From Sarcocystis neurona (taxonomy: Eukaryota > Apicomplexa > Conoidasida > Eucoccidiorida > Sarcocystidae): 64,000 bases of DNA. The stretch lies in the NCBI GenBank assembly GCA_000727475.1, contig KL647301.1:1947055-2011054 (forward strand). The letters run 5' to 3'. How positions within the stretch are numbered: the stretch's first letter is position 1; each line of letters starts with the position of its first letter. Shown here piece by piece: positions 1-11,765 of the stretch. Below the pieces are notes generated by a model. The model saw nothing but the letters and a program-made list of their open reading frames with translations. It was not told where the DNA came from and ran no database searches. Both the position numbers and the translations under genes were made by a program.

Positions 1-3000
1 GCTGATGCCACGCCTGCTGTGGGCAGGTCGTCGGGGGAAAGGAGCAAGCTGCGTAGCTCGGCTGGTGCTGCGGGTGTCGCTGCGCCAGCACGACCATCTT
101 TGGCCTTCTCTTCAGAACACAAAGTGGAGGACAGACTCGACGCATCTTTTTCTCCGCCTTCATAAGTAGCAACAGCTGGTGGTGGGGAGACGACGTGAAT
201 GGGTGCACTTGCGGCCGCTGAGTCAGTTCGTTGCTCTGCGGTCGGGCTTGCTACGGAAGACTCTACAGGAACCGTCGCAGAGGCAGCTCTGTCATCTGTT
301 CGTGTGTTGCCCTTGAGGACTTTGTTTTCATCAGCCGAACAGTAACTCTCATGCTGCTCCTCGATGCTGCTGCTGCTGCTGCCAAGGCTCTCTGTGTTTG
401 AAAGTCTGCGAGGGTGATCTCCACTGCTGCAGCTGCTGCTGCAGTCGCCCTTATTGCTTGTGTGGGCGCCGCTGCTGCCGCTGCTGATGCGGTTGCTGCT
501 GGTGGTCGCCGCCGAAGGAAGCGAGGGAGGATGCCTCAACAGGGTCTTTAAAAGAGCTCTGGGGGACATGGAAGCGGGGTCGGTTTTCTGCTCTTGAAGC
601 CGCTGCAGCAGCAGCAGCTGGTCAAGTTGCTGCCGTTGCTGGGACCGCATCAGTTGTGTCGTCTGTTGCTGCTGATGCAGCAGCAGCTCCATAGAGTGGT
701 GCTGCTGCAGCAGTTGTAGAGAAACTTGCTCGTGCTGGTGGATGAACTGTATGGCTTGTGACTGCTGCTGCTCAAGACATGGAAGCGGACGAGGCTGCTG
801 TCGTTGAAGACGGAGAAGCACGTGCTGCTGCTGAAGCTGCAGCAGCTGCCCTGCCTGGTGTTGCTGCTGATGCAACAGGAGCTGCTGCAGGACATGTAGC
901 AGCTGCTGCTTTTGTTGCAGCAGCGTCGCAAGGATCTCAAGAGAGGGACACACACCGCTGCTGCAGCAGTTTCTCAGAACAGAGTCGACGTTTGATGCGT
1001 CCTCTTCAACTGGAGGAGCACCAAGCGTGGCAGCCGCAAAGGCGCCGCTTTCACTCAGCCTGGTTGCTGGAGGAGGTCGACAAGGCACCGTAGAGGCGAG
1101 ATCTTGGGGTGGAATTGAGGCAACACTTTCTGCAACAGCAGAAGCTCCTGCAGCGGCTTCGTTCTTGAGTGCACCTGCTGCAAAATCTGTTTTCTTCCTA
1201 TCAACAGCAGATTCTGCTGCTGCAGGGCAGTCAGCGTCAACGCGCACGTCAGGCACCCCCAAAGCAGCAGAACCAGCCATGTTCACGGAGAAAGCACCTT
1301 GTGGTAAAGCAACAGCAGCCGTAGGTGTTAACTCCTCAGCACATGAGCCGGGGCCATCGTCAGCAGCATCAGGAGGCAAGACCGCTGCCTCCAGCACTGT
1401 TTTCAGTGGAGAATTCTCAGCAGCAGCAACCGAGTCAACAGAACCAGCAACGGCACCAGCTGTGTGGTCCTCTTGTTGCGTGAGAGTGTGGGCGCTGCCA
1501 CTCTTCTTGTTATCGAAAGCACAAGCTTCTACCGGTGCATCAGAAATCAAATTTTTCGTCACTTTCTGCTCTTGTCTGTGCGGCAACGCAAAGGCATTGC
1601 TAGTCACTTCTGCTGACACTTGTAATAGTAGCTGCTGCTGCAGGTGCTGAGAAAGAAGTTGCTGCTGGCTGGATTTCTGCTGTTGATGTTGCTGCCGAAC
1701 ACTCTTCCTGTCAAGTCCGCCTCCGCCTTCACATAGACGTTCCTCTCCTTCTTTACCGCTGCCGCAACAGCTGCTAATTGCAAGGAAATTGGCGCCGATG
1801 CTGTTGCTGAGACTATCGCTGCTACTGGGGCTGCTGTTGGAGCCGATCCCTCCTCCTTCTCCGGTCTCGCTACCGTATCGTGGGGACTGGACGCTGCTGC
1901 TATTGTACGTGCTGCAAATTTGTTTGCTGCTTTCAGTACTGCAAGGGTACAATTCACTGTGCGTGCTGCTACAGCTGTTGCAGCGCACGGGATTACTGCC
2001 CCGGCCCTCCGCGCAGCACGTACGTCTTTCCGAGGGCGTGAAGGCGAGTTCGTCTTCGGTATTTTCGGTGCATGTTTTGTCTTTCCTGCTGCTACTCGTG
2101 CGGTTGTCGCAGTTGCCACTCGTGCTGATGCCATTGCGTTTGCATGTGGCCACTGCCGGCGTTGCAGACACACTAGCGCCGACGTCTAAGACGGAGGCGG
2201 CTGATGCCATGTTGCAGCTGGCGACGGCTAAAGCATCTGAAGAGGACAGAGGAAAGGGAAAAATGGAGCGTGAAGCAGCAGGGCAGGCAGTAACAGGCGC
2301 AGCATCAGCAGTAGAAGAGATCACAATGGACTTCCGTTCAGCAGATAGCCTAATGTGAGGACGGGATTCTGCCTCAGCAGAGCCAGCAGCTGAAGGATGT
2401 CTGACAGCCCATGAGGCAGCATTACCATCCGCACGAGCACTTTCAAAAGCTGCCGAAATAGTAGCTGAATTGGGAAACGCAGCGCTCGCACCATACGAAA
2501 CAACGTGCTTAGACGCTGCGGGACTGGGACCACCACGTGTGTCGTCCAGAGCTCTCTTCCCGTGATTTGTTTTCGTTTTGTTTCCAGGCAGCAGCAGACC
2601 TGCGCGCGACTTGCCATCTACATGCCGCTCTACAATACGCTCTGCAACTGAAAATTCTCCAGTTTCTGCAACTGTTACTCGAGCTGAAACGTCCGCCCGT
2701 GCCGTCGCGTTGTCTGTTGCGACTAATGTTGTCCTTCCTGCTGCATGCTCTACTGCTCCTCCTGTGGAGGTACCGCCTGGTGCTTTCGCTTCGTTGTCTA
2801 TGGCCGCTGTTATTTTCTGGACAGCAGCTTCTGTTTGTCCTGTTCCTCCCGGCGCGGCGCCCGCAAATGCGGTTGCTGGCAGTTCTGGGGTGTCCGTGAC
2901 TGTTCGTCGACCTCCCACCGCTGCTACTGCGCATGTCCCTTCAACGCTGTGAAAAATGCGCTGAAGCGGGCAACAGCTGCTGCCACCGGAGGGATCCGCT

Positions 3001-4418
3001 AGTTCGGAGGGACTGGGTGCTACGGTATGGGGGAAAATTGAGTCCACTGCGATGTGGACACCTGCTTGCCCTTGCTGCTCCACGCAACCGTCGCTCTGCT
3101 GCTGTTGTTGCAGTAGGGACAGCTTACTAGTATTTTTCCCCCACCCGGTGCTTTGTTGCTTCGAGTTGTTCTTCTTTAAGATGTAGCAAATGTTCTGTGG
3201 CAAGTGTTGTGGCTTTTGTTGCATTTCGCCTACTCTAAGATTTCCGTTACAGTCACTGGTCGCTGGAGCAACAGCAACAACAGATGTCCATGTAGGAGTT
3301 TCAGTAAGAGTAGCAGCACCAGGGGGAGCGGCAGCAGCACCACCAGGAGCGACAGCAACACCACCAACAAACTCGTCGGATTCACCATGAACCTCACCAG
3401 CAGCGGAAATGAGGAAGGACGCAGGGGCACGACTGCCGCCAGCAGCACTCCGAAACGATTCAGCAACACCCGGAGCAACAAGAGGGGAATCACAGGGTGG
3501 TGAAGCAGGCAAGCCGCACGCCTCTCTCATGCTATTGTGGGTGTTGCTGCCGCAGGTACTGTTGCGAGGGTTGATGCAGCTGTAGGCGCCGGTACTCCAG
3601 ATGCGTTCCTTACTTTGGGTTGTTCCATCTGCCTCTCGTGTGACTCGCCACTCTGGGCACCTTAGGTATGTTGCTGTCTCTGTGTCTGTCCGGCGTGGTT
3701 CGTCTGATGCTGTTGCATTCGTTTCTGGAACCAGTGCAAGTTGCAGTGCTGCTCCTGCTCCTCCTGCTGCCGTTTCGACTGTTTCTGTTGCGTTTGCTGC
3801 GGCATGGGGCATAACGGCAGGTCGGAGGCCTGCGAGAGGTTGCTCAGTCGACTCCACAGCTGCCTGCTTTGCTGCTGCGTTCTTCACCGCCGCTCCTGCG
3901 GCACTTATTGTGGACAGTATTGGTGCTTGAAAACTGGCGGCTCGATCTCCGCGCTTTGGTGGCCTCCTCTTAGCCGCTTCTGCTCGTCTCTCGGTTGCTG
4001 CCACTAGTCTTTCAGGTGTCGCGGCTTCAGTTTTAAAAAAAGGTTCCTTCATTTCTGCCGCTGCATCCTCCGTCTCCCATCTAATAAGGTTTGCAGCTGT
4101 TGCCGACGCCGTTTGCCTTGCGCTCGCTGCTGGTGCTTCGCCTTGTTGCCTTTCTGCTAGAACAGTTGTTTGATTCGGCGACCCTACCTTCATCACTGTA
4201 TTTGATCCTTCTTCTTCTGCAACAAATTCTGCGGCTAGAGCCACTGCAGCAGTGTTTTCTGTCAATATCACTGGTTCCGCTGTTGCTTTAGCAGAGTGCG
4301 TGGGTCTCCCTGCTGCAGCTGCTGCTCGAAAACCTTTTGCCTCCATGGTTGCTGCCTGTGAAGTCTGCTCTCGACACGCCTGCTGTAGTTGCTGTATCCT
4401 TTGCTGACTCATGCTTCC
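1..4418 (-). CDS. Last visible exon of the left-edge gene, open to the window edge
   Basis: This frame has no stop from the TAG at 4421-4419 to base 1: 1,470 codons from the ATG at 4412. It begins MSQQRIQQLQQACREQTSQA. The middle is a Thr/Val/Ala-rich region with non-repetitive stretches such as DSIFPHTVAPSPSELADPSG and RRTCCAEGRGSNPVRCNSCS. Near 1,000-600 lies a Gln/Leu/His-rich, likely coiled-coil region (for example QLLQLQQQHVLLRLQRQQ). The visible end is Ser/Asp/Glu-rich. Repeats on the transcript strand are CAG-type (Gln, Ala, Ser). Varied sequence between the repeats argues that the frame is real and not just stop-poor DNA. Confidence 0.85.
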
Positions 4419-5647
4419 CTACTATAGCAGACGCTGCTGATGTTGCTGCTTGGATCCCCGTGGTAGAGGCTGCGGCTGTTTCTTCGACTAAAGCGCATCT
4501 CTTTCTAAGGTCTCTCATATGCTTGGGTGAGTAGCGACTGCTGCATATATTTCTGTAGCAGGCATCTTGCTGCTTTTTCTGCTGACGGAAGTCCTGCTCT
4601 TGGAAGCGCTGCTGCTTGTTATGCTGCAGTGCGTGCTTGCTTCCGGTGGCTGCTGCGGCTCCTAGAAAATCGTCTCTTTCTGGAAAGGCAGACGACACTG
4701 CTGTTGTCGAGACATTCGCCTTCTCGCTGCGCTCTTGCTGTTGCCTCTGCTAGCCAGGTTTTCATTGTCCAGGCTAGCGTTGTAGTTGTTTCTGGATGCG
4801 GCTTCCTTGTCGTTTCTCTGGTTGCTCGTGCTTCTTTCTCTACTGTAACAGAAGCCCCTTACATGTTTCCGCCTCGATCAGAGGCTGCCCTGTCTCTCTT
4901 GTTCCTTCTGCGAGTCTTTCACTTACCTGCGAGGCTTATGCGGCACTCACTTGAAGAGAGGCTGACCCGTGCAGCCGCAGTGTGGTCACCGCAGGCTGCT
5001 GGGGCTGCTGCGTCTAAACGACCTGGCGTTTTCCAGTGCTTCAGGAGTATACGGCAGTGATGCCGGCCTATTTTGTTGTTCCCGTTGTTTGTCTGTGCTA
5101 GTGGAGGGGCTCCGTTGCTCTCTACCGGGGCTGCTGTTGCTGAAGATACACTACGTGGTTTCGGCTGCAGCTGAGGCTGCAGTCTTGTGGAGGTCCCGGT
5201 TCTCCTGTTCTCCACTGTCGACACTCCGCCCTTCGCTGTGGCCCCAAAAGCAGCGGATCTTGTTGGTATTCCCGACCTGCACGTAGATGCGCTGCTTCTG
5301 CTGCTGTTCCTGTACCTGCGGCCAGTTTGCCTGCTTCCACTGCCCCTGCTGTTGTTATTGCTGTCGCACTTGTCGAATCCTTCGCTCTGTGACGCTGTTG
5401 CTTCTGCGCGGGTGGACAGTGCCACCCTGGTTAGTCAATCGTCTGTGGCTCTCTCTCTTTCTGCAGCAGGTCTGACACTAGCAGCACCTCCTACAGGGAC
5501 AAGACGCAAAGCACACAAAAACGGCAAAATCTGAAGGTAAAGCAAGCAGCGAAAGCTCAAGCAGGAGAAACATGAAAAGCAGCATCCAGTGTTGCAGTAT
5601 ATGCACCGGTCGCAACCGAAGCACCAATCGAAACAAGCATTCCCCAT
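1..5647 (-). CDS. Large Ala/Gln/Ser-rich protein of unknown function, partial (continues left of window)
   Basis: No family recognised. Proposed structure: exon 1 5647-5517, exon 2 5426-4927, exon 3 4697-4489, exon 4 from 4418 to beyond base 1. The three joints keep phase and give at least 1,750 codons. The N-terminus MGNAC resembles an N-myristoylation plus palmitoylation signal and is followed by many Cys; if real, it would anchor the protein to a membrane. The rest is low-complexity Ala, Ser, Thr and Gln with charged interruptions, typical of coccidian proteins with homopolymeric runs. Exon 4 is the best supported part. The small introns (90, 229 and 70 nt) contrast with those of SDHA. The exon 3/4 join uses a weak donor (gtcgaa) and could instead reflect an assembly indel or a separate start at ATG 4412. 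Any conserved domain may lie to the left of the window. Confidence 0.7.
4489..4697 (-). CDS. Left-edge gene, proposed exon 3
   Basis: Encodes SSAFPERDDFLGAAAATG, then a Gln/Lys/Arg-rich stretch QQRFQEQDFRQQKKQQDAC and KHMRDLRKRCAL. The charged, varied composition looks coding. The acceptor aacagcag receives phase 1 from exon 2. The 3' end at 4489 is uncertain: the frame stays open to 4288 and overlaps exon 4 in another frame. Confidence 0.5.
4927..5426 (-). CDS. Left-edge gene, proposed exon 2
   Basis: 500 nt, Ser/Arg/Asn-rich then Ala-rich; includes EGFDKCDSNNNSRGSGSRQT and GRHHCRILLKHWKTPGR. The acceptor tgactaaccag has a branch-point-like ctaac. The donor GCAG|gtaagt is a perfect consensus and directly precedes an in-frame stop, which supports a true exon end. 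Confidence 0.65.
5517..5647 (-). CDS. Left-edge gene, proposed first exon with MGNAC acylation-type N-terminus
   Basis: Starts at ATG 5647 with MGNACFDWCFGCDRC and continues Cys-rich for about 35 residues, then a Leu-rich hydrophobic patch. Gly2 followed by Asn and a nearby Cys is the classic pattern for myristoylation with palmitoylation. The donor TT|gtgtgc is weak; an alternative earlier donor CG|gtgcat also keeps phase 2. The frame is open above the ATG. Confidence 0.45.
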
Positions 5648-8600
5648 CACTGTAAAGCACACGGGACGCGGCGCACTCTGCAACAGTGAAGACGTGTAGC
5701 GCAGAAGTAACAGAAGTATGCGAGAAGAGCAACACCGTTTAATTTGTGAACGGAACACAAGTTTTTGCATCAATAAGCATCGATGCATAACATTTGGTAT
5801 CGCCGGCGGCTCTCTACATTCGTGTTCTATTCGGTGCTTCGTAGATTCTCCCAAGCTCTCAAGTTGGTATAGCCTAAATGTCGTGTAGACGCATACAGAA
5901 CGCCGCACATTATGTGTCCATATATTTGTGTCAGTATGAATACATCTGCGTACGTCAAAGTATATGTGCCTACGCGTATTCGAACACACAGATCTATACG
6001 TTTGAAGCTCACATATTCACACACACGTATACATAGAACTGCGTAGATGTATGCGTGGATGTGCGACATAGAGACGATCTCTTCAATATGCGTCTTAGTC
6101 ACCTACGCGTTTACATGCGTCGCCGCCCTACTTCTGGTGTGTGCTTCTACGCTAGTGATCGACTTCTGTATAGTTCATGTGTAGTGCAACTGTTTTTATC
6201 AACACGCGCGCACACACCATCGCTGCAGCACGCGCAGGTGTATAGAACGTCTGCTCGTAACCGTCTACGGCGTGGAAAACAAAAACTATTTGCGTACATT
6301 CCTGTCCATGACATACAAGCGAGGTGATAACTTAGTGGATGTCGTGGTCAGCATGCACACGTTGCTCTTTGACTAAGACGTAAAACGCTGCATGTACGTA
6401 CCTCTGCCGCAGGGTGGTACACACACACTTGAGTGCATGTGAATTTGCCTCTCTATACATACGTGTATATACATTGGTGAGCCTCTAAGCTCTTGTAGTG
6501 GTAACTCACGTGTCAGGCATGTGTTACCCTGCTGTATACGCATAACATATCTATATCCATGTACATTAGGGGAACGAATACGACAGAAGACAGTCGTAAA
6601 GCGGCATCGTTCATCCATGCGTTCCCTACCCGCACCAACTTGTACGCTGCAAGAAGTTGAAATTGAGCGTGCCACCCCTACTGCGCCTGCGTATCTTTGT
6701 GCTTTAATAATAAGTGCGACAGAGAATAAGTAGTCATACAATGTATTCACACACTTGCACATGTATGTATCTGCGATGCGCGAATCTCGCAGAGCTTAAA
6801 GAGAACACGGTCAGACAGGTCTGGTGATTGGCTGATATAGAACCTGGAGGTCGGGGTCCGTACACTACTATTTTAGTCCGCATCTCTCTGTGTGGTTGTG
6901 TGGTTGCAGGCGCCACCTTGCATGAAAAAACTTATGTGTGCATTTACAAAGCTGTTAAAAGTTTGGGTGCCTCTACGTGTTGTATGACTAACGCACAATC
7001 CCGTATTTAGGTGTCCACGAAGTTCCAGACACTCTTGTGTCTGGAACAGGGCTGACAGGTCTGTATTCATCCGCACACCTATCCCTCTGCGTTCTGTGAA
7101 CAAGAGGCTAGGGATAGCGTGAACATGTACGCAATACCCGTATGCCCTTTTTCCTAAATAGTTTCACAATATATCTTATTCCATCACCTGCAGTAGTCAC
7201 GCGTGTACTTTTTCTTGCAAAAGACATCAATGCAAAGAGTATACAGGGCCACTAATGCGTGTGGCATGCTTCCTTGTCGCGAAAATCGTTGTTCATTGGA
7301 GCCATTCCTACAAGGACGTATTTATCTCGCTAGGCGCTTTTGTATCGGTGCAATCTACATGCGAGTATGGCAGACAGGTTTCTCTAGTAGCCAGGGAGTT
7401 CTGTCTCTCGGTGTTGCATAGATGCGTAAGCTAGGCAAATCTCCCGTGGCATTTTATTACGTAGCCAGAACCGCTTGAGACGCTTGCTAGCATCTCCGTG
7501 TCACTGCTTGTATTGCTTATGAAGAATTTGCACGTAGTGTAGAGGAAGAGACGCGGTCGGAAACTACATACATGCGCGGCAGCTGCTACCTGAAAGTGGT
7601 AGTGGAGAAGAAAATCGTCTCAATTCTTTTTAACGTCTCCACGGAGAGGACACACGCAGCTCTTTGTGTTTCGTGGTGACAAGCTTCCCTAACTCGATTA
7701 ACTATGGTCGCAGTAACACGATCACGTCTGTCGTGGCATTGATGTACTATTAGGATTCCGACCTTGTAGTGGGAAAAACCGCATTGGGAAGTTACACACC
7801 TTACGGGCCTCTACGGTGCCTTGCTACGCGTAGGGAGGGTCTGCGTATAGGTACACATACGCGTACGCTCATACGTTTGAATGCAGCCATCCGTCCACTC
7901 TTCTGTCAAAGTCTATTTTTGGAGAGAGAGGGAGAGAGAAAAAGGTGCACAGATCCCTACACTTTGCTGCGTACACGCCTGTTCATGTATATATGTGGGA
8001 GGAACTTGCTGCCGCCCGACGTTTCACGCTCCCATGTTCTCCTGTGCCACACGATACGTTCGTCCAAAGTTTCCGCATATTCCTCACTAACGACGCCATA
8101 CAGTCTTTTCAAATTCCTGTACTTCTGTCCTGAGTTATGGTACTATTTTCTGTGTGATATGAGGATGCAACCCGTTTCCTTTCAGTTCCAGAATTGCGTC
8201 AGGTAAGGCGTGACTGACGTCGACATTGCCTGTAAAGCTACAAGACGAAGGCACATCGCAAGCAAATGACAGAAATGCAGCTTTGGAGCGCTGTAAAAAC
8301 CAGCAATCTTTTCGTTTGTGCACGTCTACATGCACCCCTCCTCACCAGGCCACTTTAGGCGTGCATCTATAACTGTTTGCGGCATTACGCTGACACTTTA
8401 TAGATGCGTCTACACTGGGACGTGTACGCACGGACGACTCGTTGTTGAGAAGAAGCCGTTTGATGTCTTGGAAGAGACTGAAGTGGCAGCTACGCGCACG
8501 AAGGCAGTCGACGGACGTTGGATTCCTTCTTTTTAAATCAATGCACACCAGGGAAGAATGTAACGTCTGCGCGTATATACGGCCGCTGTCTCCACAGGTT

Positions 8601-8919
8601 TAGTCGACCATTTTTGTCCACAGCTCCCCCCCAACGATGTCAAACAAGTGCCTATGTGTGTATATTCACAAATGAAAACTTGGTGCTGGACGGGACCTAC
8701 GAGTACACACCCGTGTGTATTGATAAGTCCTTCATTGCTTTGTGCAAACTCTACAATGTCGGCGTTGAGCGCAGGGTTCTAAGTGTTGCGACAGTCTTCT
8801 CTGTATGCCTAGATACGCACCAAACACGGACTGTATCAATGCGCAATTGTGTCTACGAGCGCAAGACCGCGATATGCACCCTCGTCACGGAGACCTAGCG
8901 TGTCTCTCTTCACCCCTCC
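5648..8919. other. No gene recognised; plain sequence rich in tacg/tgtg words
   Basis: All open frames are 145 codons or shorter and share no motif I know. The largest (7769-8206, plus) and 8518-8898 (plus) lack repeats but also lack convincing splice or start context. This is probably the intergenic region upstream of the left-edge gene. Confidence 0.4.
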
Positions 8920-10400
8920 TATTGCTGCAGTTGCCATCCATACTGTAAAGTTGCTACTGCTGCTGCTGTTGCATCTGCGCGAGAGCCGTCAGCAATTTTG
9001 GATGCCGAGAACAATAGACTACGCAACAGTCGTGTGACGCAAAAGTTTCTTAAAGTTGTATCTCTTACCCAGGGAGTCGAATAAGAAACACGATGTCTTC
9101 CAGTCCTCGGGCACGGCCGATACCCCACAACTCCGCGCGTCGCTATTGTCGGGATATACTGTTGCCTTTGCTGTACACCCGTTGCTGCTGCTACGGTTAC
9201 TGCTGCGCTCGCAGTTTTTACTGCGGACGATACCACGGCGCGCTTGGTAGTGCTGCTGCTCGGAGTGTGGTCGCCCTGCACGCAGCTGCTACAGCTGGCG
9301 ATCCCCTGAATAAAGCTGCCGTTTCCTTGCGCATTTGGCATGTGGCCGCTTCTGTATGTGAGACTGCGGCTTTCAATAACAAAAACTGTTGCTATTGCTT
9401 TTATTGTGGCGCTGTCGCTGCTGCAGACACAGGAAGGACAGCTCAGACGTCCAGCACCGCGAGGCAGCGGTGTAGCAGGTCGCGGACCGCTGCTGCCTGT
9501 GTGTGTCTCGCTGCCTTTGGAAACTTGCTCCGACGGCGGCAGCTGGCGCCGTAGCTCTACAAAGTCAGGTGCTGTCCTTACAGCGTAGACGGTGCCAGAC
9601 GGTACAGTTTCATTGCGTGACGCTGCTGCTGCCTTCCTTATCCGGCTCCAAGGGACGTACCCTTTCTTCTCCAGCGGTGCGCAGGGTAACGATGCACGTA
9701 GTAGACACAGACAACTTCAACTTTTCTGCAGCGTGTGCATCCACAGATAAGCCTGTGGCTGTACCGTCGCACAGACATTTGTATTTATATCTTAGAAAGT
9801 CCAGCAGCTACCACCACAGCACAGCCGCAGGGTAGCAGTATCAATGAGGGCGACAGCAGATGCTGAAGCGGCAGCAGTCGCAGCACCAGCAGCGACAGCG
9901 GTAGTAGCGGCAGGGCCCGAAGCAGCTGCGGCGACGGCCGCAGGTATACCGTTGACGATAGCACTCATAACGGTGTTGTACAAGCGGCAGCACCGCGCAG
10001 CAGCGATCCCAGAGAGGTGGTTCAATGCCCTATGTGTACTCATCAGGGACGTCAGAGGTAGCAGCAGCTGCAGCCCGAGCAGTAACGCCAGGACAAGCAA
10101 TAGGGGTGGCAAAGCGTAGCAACGGGGGCAACAGCTTGAGCCGAACCGACAGCAGCCATCGTAAAAGGACTTCTTGTGTGGAAAGTCTTTTAAGTAAAAG
10201 AACGAGGAATGCAGTAGCAGGAGCACTGAGCGAGGACGGTCGCTCCTCGGTAGCAGTGGGCGCAGCGAGAGCGGAAGTGCTTTTTCAAGATACCACGGCA
10301 GCTGGAGCAGCAGCCGCAGCATTAGCGACTGCCGGAGACTCAGCCGACTAGCTTCCGTGCGGTGTGCACACGGCGAGGCTACAGCACCAGCAATATAGAC
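8920..10400. repeat. CAG/CTG trinucleotide-rich block with Ala-rich open frames
   Basis: GCT/CTG words dominate the plus strand to about 9,700 and GCA/CAG words from 9,830 to 10,350. Ala-rich frames occur on both strands (plus 9844-10119 and 10025-10351; minus 9792-10406 and 8919-9341). Some stretches look coding, such as LLSKRTRNAVAGALSEDG on the plus strand, but no start, splice chain or family could be fixed. Confidence 0.5.
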
Positions 10401-10789
10401 CCTCAAAAGTCTCGCTTCTGCTATTCGTGGAGATCGACTTTTCTGTTCTCTGTAGAGGTCCTCTTCCTGCGGCCACTGGTGCTGTTTGACCAGGTTGTGC
10501 CGTCCTCGTCTTCGACTTGACTGGCAAGGTGTCTAGTCCCAGTATGACAGCCGCCGAGAACGAAAGATAGCAGGGATAGGAATTAGAAGCCGATACGCGG
10601 AAGAGGTCCCTCTCTTTTAGGAAGGCACTGCAGGTTTAGAACAGCAATGGAAGACGCAGTCCGAAGATGACTAGGAAGAAGTCAAAGTTGTCATGGGTAG
10701 ACATGTAACTGTGTACGCGTTGTGAAGGCACCACGAGGATATCAGACCCGCGCTATACTACCTGCGGCGGTAGCGGCAGGGGCGCATCA
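10401..10789. other. Short plain spacer, nothing recognised
   Basis: No open frame over 60 codons and no repeat stand out in this stretch between two trinucleotide-rich blocks. Confidence 0.4.
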
Positions 10790-11765
10790 ATCGATCAGTT
10801 GCAACACCCAAGACAAGGAGCTACAGACCAACAGCAGCTGCAGTAGGTGCTGAAACGAAGGCATCTACCGTGGAATGAGCGCGAAAGCAGGAGGACACCG
10901 AGACAGGTTCGGTGATCTGAGTCTAATAGTGGTGCTGCTGAATACCAGCTCTTGATGAGGCGCACGCAGCATCTGGAGAGACAGCTGCGGTCAGCTGTCA
11001 CCCTCTCCTTTGGCGGTGTTCCTGGTCATATTTCTCGGAGGAAAGTCTTCGTGTTCCGTATGATTATCGTCTGCTGGTATTGCTTCGACTGCAGCTGCAG
11101 TTATTCCGGTGCTCCTAGTATTGTTGGTCCTGTCGGAAAGACTACGGAGACTGCTATTCTTGCTGCTTGAAAAGGACTTTATTGCGCCGCCTCACGGCGT
11201 AGAGCTGTTTCTGGTGGTCCATTTGTTGTTGCTGGCCTTGCGAATAAAAGTTGTAGATTCCACGGTAGACCCGCGCCTCCTGGCGTGCGGGGCGCAGTAC
11301 TATTCTTCTTTTAATTCTTTCGCTACACTTATCGCTTCTGCGATTGCCGCTCCTGTAGGAGCTCCTGTTGATACCACTGTAGTTACTGTGCTGCTGCCCC
11401 TGTCCCTGGTATTGCCTGCGTCGGTATTTCTGCTTCAGCTGCTGTTAGAGCTAACGCGGCTGGGTGCCGCGACACCCGGTGCATACCGAACGAACGCGAG
11501 AGGTCCTGCGCACCTCCACCGTGTAGGGCTGCCGGTTTCTGCTCGTTCGGCCGCTTCGTGCACTGCAGCGCTTGCTGCGGTACACTCGTCGTGAAAAATT
11601 CCCGTGCCAGAGCTTCACTCGTTCCTCCGTGGGGAATTTCTGCAGCCGTGGTTCCTGCTACAACAGACTCATGTGACGGTACTATCGCTGCGGCTGATTG
11701 TGCAGCAGCCTCTGCTGCCGGTACTGCTGCCGCTCCTGCTGCCGTTCTCCTTGTAGAATAACTGG
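10790..11765. repeat. CAG/CTG-rich block; Ala-rich minus-strand frame
   Basis: The minus frame from about 11760 to 11383 reads like coding sequence (for example GTSEALAREFFTTSVPQQAL, QDLSRSFGMHRVSRHPAALA). The transcript-strand repeats are CAG-type there, as in the exons of the left-edge gene. No start or splice partner was established, so it is listed as a repeat block with a possible exon. Confidence 0.45.
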
